A DNA stretch of 21,107 bases, from assembly GCF_000611645.1 (NCBI RefSeq), contig NW_014013028.1:3673-24779 (forward strand), read 5' to 3'. Position numbers and translations under genes: made by a program. The notes beneath the pieces were generated by a model, which was not told the DNA's origin, searched no databases, and saw nothing but the letters and a program-made list of their open reading frames with translations. This document shows positions 9,471 to 19,066 of this stretch, one piece after another. Each line of letters begins with the position of its first letter. The stretch's first letter is position 1. Source of the DNA: Monoraphidium neglectum. Its lineage: Eukaryota > Chlorophyta > Chlorophyceae > Sphaeropleales > Selenastraceae.

Positions 9471-10217
9471 AGGAGCTTTGCCTGCACTGCTGGAGCCGCG
9501 GGCATTCCTGCAGATGGGTGTATGCCCAGGATGCCGCGCCCACGCAGCAAGAGGCGCCCAGCTGAATCACAATCATTTACGTCGAGCTCCACGTACGGAA
9601 CGAGAACAGGGGTCTTGCTGAGACATCCGTTCTTCACTTTCAAACTTCAACTGCATCTCAAACACCCGCCATTCAAAATATGCGGCATGCTTGTTTGGGA
9701 TTCATGGCAGTGCAAATCGCTTCTGTGCTTCGCATGTTGCTTTTTCTTTATCTGAACAAACACCCTGACATGCATGCAAGGTGCCTCGGAGTCTCCTTGA
9801 TTTCTGCTCTTGCAGGCGTTGTTCCATCATCGCCGCACGCACCCCCACTCACGTCTTGTGCAGCAACGCCTGCCAAGCAAGTCCTGCAATACAACTGGCT
9901 TGCCCTTAAGCTCCAGTAGTGTAGCTCTCAACCGACAGGAAGCCTCACTCAAAACAACAGGTCTTGAGCACGTCCGTCTCTACCCTGCTGCGCCCACAGA
10001 GGGGACCGGCCACCCCTGGCAGGATGACGAGCAGGACGGCAATGACGCTGCGGCGGTCATCGCCCTCGCCATCCGCAACATCGCCCTCGCCATCGTTGCC
10101 GCATCGCGGCACCTGAGCACCAGAGACTGCAGCTAGAGCTTGGGTCGGCACGACACACAAGCATGTAACAGCGCCGTGTGTGGTATTTTTTGTCTGCTTT
10201 ATTAATTATTTTGATTA
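9471..10217. other. PGK downstream region, no convincing gene
   Basis: Follows the PGK stop. A + strand TGTAA lies at 10164-10168, nearly 0.7 kb past the stop, which is far for a 3' untranslated region. An open frame ending at 10136 contains two copies of a 15-base unit (10059-10073 and 10080-10094) and encodes an Ile/Ala-rich stretch. I cannot link it to a start codon or family. The AT-rich stretch 10180-10220 marks the edge of the HMG-gene duplication. Confidence 0.5.
10059..10094. repeat. Two copies of a 15-base unit, 21 bases apart
   Basis: The unit ATCGCCCTCGCCATC appears at 10059-10073 and again at 10080-10094. If the overlapping frame were translated it would give Ile-Ala-Leu-Ala-Ile twice. 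No function is apparent. Confidence 0.7.
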
Positions 10218-10557
10218 TTACCATACAGCAAGCACGCCAGCCGCTGGCATTCCGCCCGCCCAGCGGCCACCCCAGTTTAAAGCAGGACCCCGCCAAACTC
10301 CAAACCATTGTTCGCCTCCAGCCCTCTGCACCGTCCCTAACTTTTGTAGTACAACCGCACTTAGCAGGTGAGGCATTACAGAGGTACCCAGCCAGGGCGA
10401 GAGGCCACGGTGTTGAGCGTGATAGCCGCGCGGGCCAGGGATCGCTCTGCTGGCGTCCCCGCAGCCTCGCCGCATCACGTGGGGCACCATAATAGCACCT
10501 CTCGTCATCTAGGCTGCATCAGAGCCAGGGACAGGGCCGCGCGAGCGCGACGTCCCC

Positions 10558-10572
10558 GCGCGCTCAACAACG
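10558..10572 (+). promoter_or_regulatory. 15-base element conserved upstream of all three HMG-box genes (copy 1)
   Basis: GCGCGCTCAACAACG ends 88 bases before the copy 1 ATG. The same 15 bases occur at 12691-12705 (copy 2) and, inverted, at 19066-19052 (copy 3, again 88 bases before its ATG). It is the main upstream sequence that copy 2 keeps, so a promoter or transcription-start role is plausible but untested. Confidence 0.45.
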
Positions 10573-10659
10573 GGGTTGCTAGAGCCAGCAGTGGCGCGAT
10601 CGCCAAGCCCCCAAACTCAACGTCCGCACCCACATGCCCCCCAGACACCAGCAGCAGCC

Positions 10660-11464
10660 ATGGCCAAGGCGGAGAAGAAGGAGGCCAAGCCCAAGACTGA
10701 GAAGAAGGAGAAGCCTGAGAAGAAGGAGAAGCCTGAGAAGAAGGTGCGCCATGAGGCGGTTGGTACGGGCAGCAGCAGCGAAAATTGATTTGTGCAGCGG
10801 CTGCTATCAGCAAACGGCTGAGGTGTCTGCTCCACTTACATCCATGGGCGTGGCGTGAACGTGTGCAGACAGCACAGCCTGTGGCGGCCTGGCTGCTGTG
10901 TCTGCACCGGGCCGTGGCCTCAGCTGACGCAAGACGTTGCGCGCTGCTCCCCTGCGCAGGTGGTGGAGAAGAAGGCTGCCAAGCCCAAGGCTGAGAAGAA
11001 GGAGAAGCCCGCCAAGAAGGAGAAGAAGGAGAAGGTGGGTCCAGGGCGAGGCACCGGCTTGTCTGTTGCCTTGGGCGGCCGCCCGAGATGGCGATGCTGC
11101 GGTTGTGCGTCTCCAGATGCAGTCCGCGCCAGGTGTCCAGGGCCCTCTTCAACAGCACGTCTTCAACATGCTTTATGTGGCGCTGCGCAGGACCCCAACG
11201 CTCCCAAGCGGGCACTTGGCTCCTACATGTTCTTCTCAGCGGACAAGCGCGGCGAGGTGGGGGGGACAGGGCGGGCAGCTGGGGGCAAGGGAACACCTTG
11301 TGATGGCGAGATTCGAGCTCGTCCGGGACAGCTTTCGGCCGTTGGCTACATCGTGTCGCTTGTGCGTCACAGCTTACAATGTTCAAGCTTCCCTTGTGTG
11401 TTACTGAACGCCACTGCGTCTGGCTCCAGCTATCCCTGCGAATAGCCATGTCTTCACCCATCTA

Positions 11465-11501
<37 letters not shown>

Positions 11502-11670
11502 GCAGATCAAGGAGAAGAACCCCTCCTACGGTGTTGCCGACATTGCCAAGGAGCTGGGTGCCGCTTGGAAGGCCCTGGGCGAGAAGGAGAAGTCAAAGTA
11601 CGAGGAGCTGGCCAAGAAGGACAAGGAGCGGTACGAGAAGGAGAAGGCCAAGTACGACGCCGGAAAGTAG
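10660..11670 (+). CDS. HMGB: HMG-box protein, NHP6-like, copy 1 (129 residues)
   Basis: Exons are 10660-10743, 10960-11034, 11191-11256 and 11506-11670 (stop TAG), all introns phase 0 and GT-AG. Exons 1-2 encode a Lys/Glu-rich tail of 53 residues made of EKKEKP-like units. Exons 3-4 encode one HMG box that starts DPNAPKRALGSYMFFSADKR and runs through IKEKNPSYGVADIAKELG, AAWKALGEKEKSKYEELA and KKDKERYEKEKAKYDAGK. The PNAPKRA start, the aromatic residues and the Lys-rich third helix are typical of HMGB/NHP6 proteins. These are nuclear, bind the minor groove without sequence specificity, bend DNA and assist nucleosome remodelling. There is no acidic C-tail. The tail has one more EKKEKP unit than copies 2 and 3. 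A CA microsatellite stands where the intron 3 pyrimidine tract should be. Confidence 0.95.
11469..11500. repeat. (AC)16 microsatellite at the HMG copy 1 intron 3 acceptor
   Basis: Sixteen uninterrupted AC units end five bases before exon 4, directly ahead of CGCAG. Copies 2 and 3 have a C/T-rich stretch at this place instead, so the array expanded in copy 1 only. Confidence 0.95.
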
Positions 11671-12003
11671 AGATGCGGCGGCTGCTTTTCTCACATGTTC
11701 ACCTTGTTGTTGACGTTTGCCGTGTGATTTCACCTGCAACCCATGCACGCATGAGCGCTGCCGCATTCGGCGCGCCCTGGGCAGCGGTGTCCTCCCGACC
11801 GCCCTACAGACGGAACGCACACGCCCACAATGTGCACGTGCCCTGACGTTTTGACCGCGAATGGACGTGCGTGGAACCACCACTACCATGCATCGCCCCT
11901 GCGGCGACCTTCCGCTTCGGCATGCTGATGCATAGACTGACCCGGTTCAGACGAGCTTGTTGACGCCGCTTGATTTGGTAGGCTCGGCCTGCAACTAGCA
12001 GTC

Positions 12004-12008
12004 TGTAA
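12004..12008 (+). terminator. Possible TGTAA polyadenylation signal for HMG-box copy 1
   Basis: TGTAA about 330 bases after the copy 1 stop codon. Two other genes in the window have the motif at a similar distance. The motif is short, so confidence is limited. Confidence 0.35.
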
Positions 12009-12690
12009 ACGCTCGCATTTCTCAATTGCATCACTGAACATGGGTTATAAAACAGGGGCGGGGGCAGCCGAGTTGGTAGCATGCAGCTGCGGGGTTGCTG
12101 GTGGCCTGCAAATGACATGCGAGCTGCAGCTCACTCCAAAAGACGATGCCTGATCCTGGAGCATACGAATTGCCTGCGTCATGCTTACAAGATGTGTTGA
12201 GCTCGGCAGTTGTGCCTCTGCCAGTGCTTGCATCATTGCGGGTGCTTTGCCGAGCAAGCAAGCAGCAGCGACCTGTCAATCAGTCAAGGGCCCGGGCGCG
12301 GTCGGCCGCGCGTTAGCCCTGCACATTCTTGCATACGTTTAGAATAGTTGGATACCATTCAGCGGCATCCTATCATACGCTCCGGATACACTTGAAAATC
12401 CCGCTCAACACCTGCCTGTAGGCCCTTGTTCAATTTTCAATACGGTACCCTATCAAGGCACGGCGCCTTCTGATTCCACGCTTCATTTGCATCGTTTGGC
12501 ACAAAGTGTTGATCCCACCACAGGCTTGGATCAAGGTGTGACCGAACAGGTGATAAGCACAGCGGTCCCAGTGGATCCGGGGTCGCTTTGGCCGCGTTGC
12601 CCCGCATGGCGCATCATTGCATGACAAATTATGATGCTTTTGCCCGTTATGCTGTGCAGTCGTGCGCAGTCTCAACATGTGCTGGATCAT

Positions 12691-12705
12691 GCGCGCTCAA
12701 CAACG
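12691..12705 (+). promoter_or_regulatory. Conserved 15-base upstream element (copy 2)
   Basis: Exact copy of the element at 10558-10572, ending 76 bases before the copy 2 ATG. The surrounding sequence is unlike copies 1 and 3, which makes its retention notable. Confidence 0.45.
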
Positions 12706-12780
12706 AGGGTGCTGCATCACAAGTGGTAGCGCTGCCACTGCATGCTTTTCCTTCACCCCACCCACACAGCAGCAGCAGCC

Positions 12781-13805
12781 ATGGCCAAGGCCGAGAAGAA
12801 GGAGGCCAAGCCCAAGGCTGAGAAGAAGGAGAAGCCTGAGAAGAAGGTGCAGCATGCAGGGGGTGTGCAGCGCAGCGGATGCAGGCACCAGCTTGTGAAG
12901 GCAGCAGGGTCCGCCGCAGAACCGAAACAGCGCAGGCTCGCACTGGTGAAGATTGCATGTTGCTGATAATCAAGGCTTTTTAACGGGAATACTGTCGCGT
13001 TGATGGGATCACGGCGTGCACGCCACCATATGGTGCAGCTGGGCAGGACGAGTGGCCATGCTGTGCAGTCTGCGAACACCCTGACGCCACCCTTCGCGCC
13101 TCGGTCCCCTGCGCAGGTGGTGGAGAAGAAGGCTGCCAAGCCCAAGGCTGAGAAGAAGGAGAAGCCCGCCAAGAAGGAGAAGAAGGAGAAGGTGGGTCAA
13201 GGGCGAGGCACCGGCTTGTCTGTTGCAGTGAGTGGCCGCCTGAGATGGCGATGCTGTCGTTGCGCGTCTCCAGATGCAGACCGCGCCAGGTGTCCAGGGC
13301 CCTCTTCAACAGCAAGTCTTCAACATGCTTTATGTGGCGCTGCGCAGGACCCCAACGCTCCCAAGCGGGCACTTGGCTCCTACATGTTCTTCTCAGCAGA
13401 CAAGCGCGGCGAGGTGGGGGGGCAGGGCGGGCAGCTGGAGTGCGAGGGCACATCTAGTGATGGAAGCCTTGATATGTTCCGGGGTGGTTTTCGGTCTTTG
13501 GCTACACCGTGTCGCTTGTGCGTCAAAGCTCATCCTGTTCATGCTTCCCTTGTGTGTTGCTCAACGCTACTGCGTCTGACTCCAACCATCCCTGCGCCTA
13601 GCCACCTCTTCACCCATCTACCCACCCCCCACCCGTGCAGATCAAGGAGAAGAACCCCTCCTACGGTGTTGCCGACATTGCCAAGGAGCTGGGTGCCGCG
13701 TGGAAGGCCCTGGGCGAGAAGGAGAAGTCCAAGTACGAGGAGCTGGCCAAGAAGGACAAGGAGCGGTACGAGAAGGAGAAGGCCAAGTACGACGCCGGCA
13801 AGTAG
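12781..13805 (+). CDS. HMGB: HMG-box protein, NHP6-like, copy 2 (123 residues)
   Basis: Exons are 12781-12846, 13117-13191, 13348-13413 and 13641-13805 (stop TAG), with the same phases and exon lengths as copy 1 except exon 1. Exon 1 is 66 rather than 84 bases: one EKKEKP unit is missing, so the basic tail is 47 residues. From exon 2 on the protein is identical to copy 1. DNA differences in exon 4 are synonymous, such as GCG for GCT before the first Trp, TCC for TCA, and GGC for GGA in the last Gly. Introns 2 and 3 are alignable to copy 1; intron 1 is largely different. Function is as for copy 1: a chromatin architectural protein that bends DNA. Identical protein with diverged flanks suggests strong selection or gene conversion. 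Confidence 0.94.
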
Positions 13806-15005
13806 AAACCAATTTTTCATTGATTGTGCGAGTGATCTTTCTGCATGTGTCTTCAATGTATGTGATTGATCAACCTGTGCAGTACTGATGTTATGATGTT
13901 GACCAGCATTTCCATTGTCACCGACGGCAAAAGTGGAAGCAGGGCAGGAAGAGAGAGACCAGCTGTGTTGATGCCCGCTCATGGACGCACCCTAAACCAA
14001 TCTCGTGCTATGGGTGGGGTCGAGCATCCCTCAGCCGCGGGTGCAGTGCTTTCTTCCATGGGTTGTTGCAGTGCGGAAGCTTTGTGGGAGCGACACGATG
14101 TCGATTGCACACATTGAAAGTCACAGACAGCTTCTGTGTGCCGCACCAGCAGACGAGGTAGTGGCGAGTGGCACCGAAGCAGTTGCGTGTGTATGTCAGA
14201 ATGCTTTGAGGCGCGCGCACTGCGCCTGCAGCCAGTGGCACCCCCTCAGAGAAAAGCAAAGGGTACTCAGGATCCCTGTGAAGAGGTGCAGCAGGCCAAA
14301 TGGTGTGCACACAAGGCAGAGCACATAATTCTTGAAACTAGTGAAGAGAATTTTTCTTCTGAAATGCAGGTTGGCGTCAAAGTACGTAATAGGACCCCTG
14401 TGTAAAAGCCGTGAGTGGAGCCTCACAAACAATTGCCATTAACAAGTTGTGCAGGCAACAATGGTGCATGGTCAAGCTGACGAACGGGAATATGCTGCAA
14501 ATTAGAACACACAAATATGTATTAAACACACAAACATAGACACACATACATAAACACACACAAGGCTTCACTGTTGCATTCAAGAGCACCAGGGTGATAC
14601 AAGGCGCCAGCTCAGTCACCCAGTCCTGCAAGGGTTGGTGCCCTGGTCTGCTGCTGGAGTTGTCAGATACAACGTATTAATGGAGTACAAGAACTTTTGA
14701 ATCATGCCAAATCTTCCGCCGCAGGTAACAGGCCGCAGGTTGTGGTGACACAGTCAGCAGATCCGCCGTCCAGGGGCAGGTGCTGCACGGCTGAGGCGAT
14801 TGCCGATACGCGGATGCTCACAACACACACATAGAAGCCGTGACCCGCTTTTCTATTATACCTTCGTGTAAATTTACAAGTTGTGTTGTGCACTTGAAAA
14901 GCAACCACCTGTCGCCGGGTTTTTTTCATCCGCCGCGTCCCACCCCCTTCGCAAAGCTTCGATTTTCCAAACTTGAATCAAATAGACATACATCCACAAC
15001 CGATC
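13806..15005. other. Spacer between HMG-box copy 2 and the secreted-protein gene, no gene seen
   Basis: About 1.2 kb of mixed composition. A TGTAA at 14401-14405 could end the copy 2 transcript but lies about 600 bases from its stop. A CA-rich patch occurs at about 14505-14572. The last 150 bases before the next ATG are AT-richer and probably hold its promoter and leader. No frame here looks like a protein. Confidence 0.55.
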
Positions 15006-17438
15006 ATGGCGCGAACAGCTGTACTGCTCCTGGTGCTGCTGGCAGGGGCGGTGTCCAGCGTGGCTGCGGCACAGCTGCCGCTGCAGTGGCGCTGGCTGGA
15101 GACCAGGCTGCCCAGTGCGGCGGTGCAGGCAGCCGTCCGTGGCGTGCTGGAGGGGCTGCCTACCGAGCTTTGCAGGCTCCACCCCGTACAGCTGGTCTCG
15201 CTGCCAACTAGGTTTATGGACGAGGTGGGTGCTGCTGGACGCTGTCTTGCTGTGCAGCTGCTAGAGCACGCAGGTGGCGCACCTGCCCAGGGGTGTAAGT
15301 GCGCTGCGCAAGGGCACTGCAGCTTAGCCCGGTGTTGCATGCCGATGCTCTCTGGCCACAATTGGGGTACATGCGTCCGCGCTGACCACCCCCCCCCCCC
15401 CGGGGATCTCCCAAATGCCCATCTGCGCGCAGCTGTGCCCCCTCAAGGCCAGCCAGGGGGGTCTTGGCTCACGCCGCCTGTCGCTGAGCACTGAATTTAA
15501 CGCAGACGTTGCTGCAGCGCCGCGCACGCTCGGCGCCGCCGCTATCCTGCTGGTCAAGCCGGATGCCACATCGGCCGCCGCTCTGGAGCGGCGGCTGTGT
15601 GACATTTTCTTAGACCCGAGGGCGGCCTGCAAATGGAATGCGTCCTGGGCTGCGGCCGCCAACAGCACGTACCGCACCCACCTGGACAGCAGGGCGCCGG
15701 CCGAGGGCCTGCTCTCCCACCTGTCAGCCGTGCAGCTGCCCAGCAAGCTGCCGGGGTGGTTCTCTTGGCGCGACCCTCTCGAGGGCCCCAGCGAGGGCGT
15801 GGTGCAGACCGCAATGTGGTGGTGAGCCAGCCCGCAACACCAGTGCCGTGATGCTGCCACCCAACGACCAGCCTGCTGCTCCCCCTGAATGCAAAATGCC
15901 TGACCACCTGATTGCAAGCGCTCGTCTTGGAGGATGTAGAAGGAATCCACGTGCCCCACCACGTGTCTGCAGCAGATCCAGGAAGCTGTGCACCCAGCCG
16001 TGCACAAAGGCCCACACAGGGACGTATCACCTTGCCACGAGCGCAGGTTTGGCAACGCCGTTCCGCGTATGCGGTCCAAGACGCTCGAGGGCTACCTGCC
16101 CCAGCCCTTGCACGCCTATGTGGCGGCCGCATACGAGGCTCTGCCGCAGCAGCTGTGCCGCCTGCCACACAAGGAGATCGCGGCCCTGCCAAACGCCTTC
16201 AAGGACCAGGTGAGGGCCCCTCGGATTCAGCATGGCGCCTGGAACTTCTGTGGCAGCGACGACGTCGCCAGCTACTCCCTGCTGCACACCACAACACGTC
16301 CCATTTTCAAGCCTGGCTGTCTCACCTGCGTTCGTAAGCGCCTCTGCCCACGTATGGCGACGACTCCCTCCGGCAGGTCTGCCCCATTGCAAACATCTTC
16401 AAGCCGGCCTTTGGTGGCATAGGGCTCGCAACCTGGGGCATGCTGGGCGCGCAGATCTCAATGGGCATGAACGTCAGCGCCAGGGGGCAGTTTGGCGGCA
16501 GCGGCAATGCCGCGCCAGCATACCCCGACGCGCCCGCGCCTGGCGACGAGCTCCTGAGCCCCGCCGCCGGGCTGCCGCCAGCGGCCGTCGACAACGCCAG
16601 CAACGATCATCACCTGGAGTACAAGGTCAACGCCACCTGGCTGACGGAACAGCAGGCAGCGTACCAGGCGGCCGCCGACGCGGATGCCGCAGTCGGCAAG
16701 CGCGTCTTTTCTTGGCTGGCACGCACGTGCCACACACTCTACTCCCCTGAGACCGCCTGCAACGCCAGCACGGCGGCGGTCCTGAACTCCTCAATGGACC
16801 TGTGGGAGGCGTATTCCGCGCTGAAGCCGCGAGCCTCGCCCTCAGAAATGGACCTGTTTTCACTGCGCGTGGACGCACGTCGCTTCGCATCCGTGTCGGC
16901 GCTTGCAGCGGCGCTCAGGGCTATGCCCGCTGAGCGCCGCGCGGCACTCGCAACTGCGATGGCCGGGCCGGCGGCTGGCCTGGCGGCGCGCATCCGTGCG
17001 ATGCCGCCGGCGGCGGCGCTCGCCCTGTTTGGCCCGCTGTCGCCCTGGATGTGCGTCCCCTCCCTGGAGGCTGTCAGAGAGGAAGTGCACGGAGACCTCT
17101 TGGGAGCCCTGCGGATGCTAGGGATCGCGGTCGTGCGCTTTAGCCTGCGCCTGGACGAGCCGTCGGCACTGGTGGGCGCCGTGCTGGGGGACTCGGCAGC
17201 CCGGCCCGCACTGCAGGCTGCTTGCGCGGCCGTCAAAGACGCGCGTGCTGCTGTGGCCAACGCGACTGAGTCGGAGCGTGCCGCTGTGGGCAAGGCGGCC
17301 GGCGCCGTGCGCAAGGTGGTGGAGAATGTAAGGACTGCAGTTGCGCGGGTGCGTGGCAAGTCGTTGCCGCCGGTGCCTGCGCTGGATGTCGCCTGGGAAA
17401 AGCCACAGAAGGACCCCCTTCCTGCGGTTTCTGGCTAG
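15006..17438 (+). CDS. Secreted protein of unknown family with internal duplication (610 residues)
   Basis: Exons are 15006-15224, 15433-15821, 16047-16209 and 16377-17438 (stop TAG), introns GT-AG in phases 0, 2 and 0. Residues 1-22 form a clear signal peptide: MARTA, a Leu/Val-rich core, then an Ala-rich cleavage region before QLPLQW. I see no later membrane helix or anchor, so export to the wall, medium or a vacuole is likely. The protein is a duplicated unit. LETRLP...LEGLPTELCRL (about 31-57) matches LEGYLP...EALPQQLCRL (about 216-241). The next exon begins LCPL in one unit and VCPI in the other. A C-x9-C-x(0-2)-NAS motif recurs near residues 129 and 375. A Gly/Pro/Ala-rich linker interrupts the second unit. 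Many NxS/T sites suggest N-glycosylation. The C-terminal 230 residues are Ala/Arg-rich and helical in character. No catalytic motif is recognisable, so no function is proposed. Confidence 0.8.
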
Positions 17439-17703
17439 TGTGTAGCTAGAGTCGTTTTCCACTTGTGTGTGGCTATGTCAAAGGCCGTTTGGAAATATCA
17501 TTGCTGTACAAACACTGCTGTATATTCGTCAGCTGATGCTGCTTTGTGCCCAGTCGCTCCAGCAATCAAAATTTGCTGCCCATCCACTTGACTCGATGGT
17601 TATTGGCCTCAAGTGGTCCATCCCGTGATGGACAGCTGCCGTCAAGCACGCTTAACAATTTTCCTCCAGGGGGTTGACCACCTGGCGCCAAGCGGTGTGT
17701 GCT

Positions 17704-17708
17704 TTACA
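17704..17708 (-). terminator. Possible TGTAA polyadenylation signal for HMG-box copy 3
   Basis: TGTAA on the - strand, about 300 bases beyond the copy 3 stop codon, similar to the spacing for copy 1. Confidence 0.35.
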
Positions 17709-17765
17709 CTTTGATTGTGGTTGCGATGATGGATGTAGGTAAGGCACAACCAGGCAAGATGCAGG

Positions 17766-17770
17766 TGTAA
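17766..17770 (+). terminator. Possible TGTAA polyadenylation signal for the secreted-protein gene
   Basis: TGTAA about 330 bases after the stop at 17438. The spacing matches the other candidates in the window, but the site is not confirmed by any transcript end. Confidence 0.35.
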
Positions 17771-18004
17771 AGTGGCAGGTCGCAGCGTCGTAGCGGTCTT
17801 GAAAGCCGGGTGATAGTCAAAGGTCAAGATGTAGGTTCACGGGTGTGCATTTCTGTCTGGTGCTTGGGAGGACCATTGCTGGCTCGTGCGCGCCGGATGC
17901 GGCAGCGCTCGTGCATGGAGGGTTGCAGGTGACATCACACACATACGTTAACAACAGGGTGTGCTTGCGAGGCGCAGATGCCTCTGAAGCCGCAGGCGCC
18001 CCCT

Positions 18005-18964
18005 CTACTTGCCGGCGTCGTACTTGGCCTTCTCCTTCTCGTACCGCTCCTTGTCCTTCTTGGCCAGCTCCTCGTACTTTGACTTCTCCTTCTCGCCCAG
18101 GGCCTTCCAAGCGGCACCCAGCTCCTTGGCAATGTCGGCAACACCGTAGGAGGGGTTCTTCTCCTTGATCTGCGGGGGGTGGAGTGGGTACTGGGTGAAG
18201 ACTGAAGAGGTGGTTGGTCGCAAGGATGGTTGGGGCCAGACGTAGCAGCTGAGAGCAACACATGAAAAGCAAATACAGTATTCACGCACAAGCCACACGC
18301 TGAAGGAACACCACACACCATCCCGGACCAGCACGAATTCTGCCACCTTTAGGTGTGCCCTTGCACCCCAGCTGCCCGGCGTGCCCCCCCACCTCGCCGC
18401 GCTTGTCTGCTGAGAAGAACATGTAGGAGCCAAGTGCCCGCTTGGGAGCGTTGGGGTCCTGCGCGGCGCAACAGGAAAACATGTTGAAGACTTGCTGTTG
18501 GAGGGGGCCCCGGATGGCGCGGACTGCATCTGGAGACGCACAACGGCAGCATCAACAGCTCGGGCAGCCGCCCACCGCAACAGACAAGCCGGTGCCTCGC
18601 CCTTGACCCACCTTCTCCTTCTTCTCCTTCTTGGCGGGCTTCTCCTTCTTCTCAGCCTTGGGCTTGGCAGCCTTCTTCTCCACCACCTGCGCAGGGGAGC
18701 AGCGCAGTGTGGAACGACTTGCGTCAGCTGAGGCCACAGCATGGGTGCTGATGGAGCAGCCAAGCACCATAGGCTGTGCTGCATGAACAAACTCATGCCA
18801 TGCCATTTGTTGCATATGAAGCAAACACCCAAGCCATCCGCTGATAGCAGCCACCGCACAGGGCAGCATCCGGTGCTGCCGTCCGCAACAGCTTGCACCT
18901 TCTTCTCGGGCTTCTCCTTCTTCTCAGCCTTGGGCTTGGTCTCCTTCTTCTCAGCCTTGGCCAT
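18005..18964 (-). CDS. HMGB: HMG-box protein, NHP6-like, copy 3, inverted (123 residues)
   Basis: Exons in coding order are 18964-18899, 18686-18612, 18458-18393 and 18169-18005 (stop TAG). Phases and lengths equal copy 2. The protein differs from copy 2 by one residue, Thr for Ala at position 9 (MAKAEKKETKPK). In exon 4 its silent sites are a mosaic: GCT-TGG and TCA-AAG as in copy 1, but GGC in the final Gly as in copy 2. Promoter and intron 1 align with copy 1, not copy 2. The HMG box, Lys/Glu tail and lack of an acidic tail are as in the other copies, so all three should act as interchangeable non-specific DNA-bending chromatin proteins. Different promoters may give different expression. 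Confidence 0.94.
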   Translation of the reverse strand: MAKAEKKETKPKAEKKEKPEKKVQAVADGSTGCCPVRWLLSADGLGVCFICNKWHGMSLFMQHSLWCLAAPSAPMLWPQLTQVVPHCAAPLRRWWRRRLPSPRLRRRRSPPRRRRRRRWVKGEAPACLLRWAAARAVDAAVVRLQMQSAPSGAPSNSKSSTCFPVAPRRTPTLPSGHLAPTCSSQQTSAARWGGTPGSWGARAHLKVAEFVLVRDGVWCSFSVWLVREYCICFSCVALSCYVWPQPSLRPTTSSVFTQYPLHPPQIKEKNPSYGVADIAKELGAAWKALGEKEKSKYEELAKKDKERYEKEKAKYDAGK

Positions 18965-19051
18965 GGCTGCTGCTGCTGTCTGGGGGGCATGCGGGGGCAG
19001 GCGATGAGTTTGGGGGCTTGGCGATCGCGCCACTGCTGGCTCTGGCAAGCC

Positions 19052-19066
19052 CGTTGTTGAGCGCGC
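19052..19066 (-). promoter_or_regulatory. Conserved 15-base upstream element (copy 3)
   Basis: Inverted exact copy of the element at 10558-10572, at the same 88-base distance from its ATG (18964). Confidence 0.45.

Larger units (their letters stand above)
10218..11670 (+). repeat. Left arm of inverted duplication carrying HMG-box copy 1
   Basis: Read on the + strand this block matches the - strand of 19411-18005. The match starts abruptly at TACCATACAGCAAGCACGCC (about 10218) versus TACCGTACAGCAAGCACGCC in the other arm. It runs through about 440 bases of promoter, all four exons and the three introns. The promoter and intron 1 are diverged but alignable by eye; the exons are almost identical; intron 3 is the most changed. 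Confidence 0.85.
11671..12780. other. Spacer between HMG-box copies 1 and 2, no gene seen
   Basis: Contains the copy 1 3' untranslated region, with a TGTAA motif at 12004-12008, and the copy 2 promoter. Homology to the copy 1 upstream region is confined to the last roughly 90 bases, chiefly the 15-base element at 12691-12705 and the AGCAGCAGCC just before the ATG. The rest is lower in GC than the genes and holds only short meaningless frames. Confidence 0.6.
17439..18004. other. Convergent 3' region between the secreted-protein gene and HMG-box copy 3
   Basis: Both flanking genes end here. A - strand TGTAA (17704-17708) and a + strand TGTAA (17766-17770) lie about 60 bases apart and point past each other, so the two transcripts probably overlap at their 3' ends. 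No coding potential seen. Confidence 0.55.

Noticed and set aside
10505..11461. Long - strand frame opposite HMG-box copy 1 (and similar frames opposite the other copies)
   Set aside because: It is the antisense shadow of Lys/Glu-rich exons; the + strand exons splice into an intact HMG box.
16440..17438. Separate intronless gene starting at the ATG at 16440
   Set aside because: The frame continues upstream to a good acceptor at 16375-16376 and joins in phase to exon 3, mirroring the first repeat unit, so it is the last exon of the secreted-protein gene.
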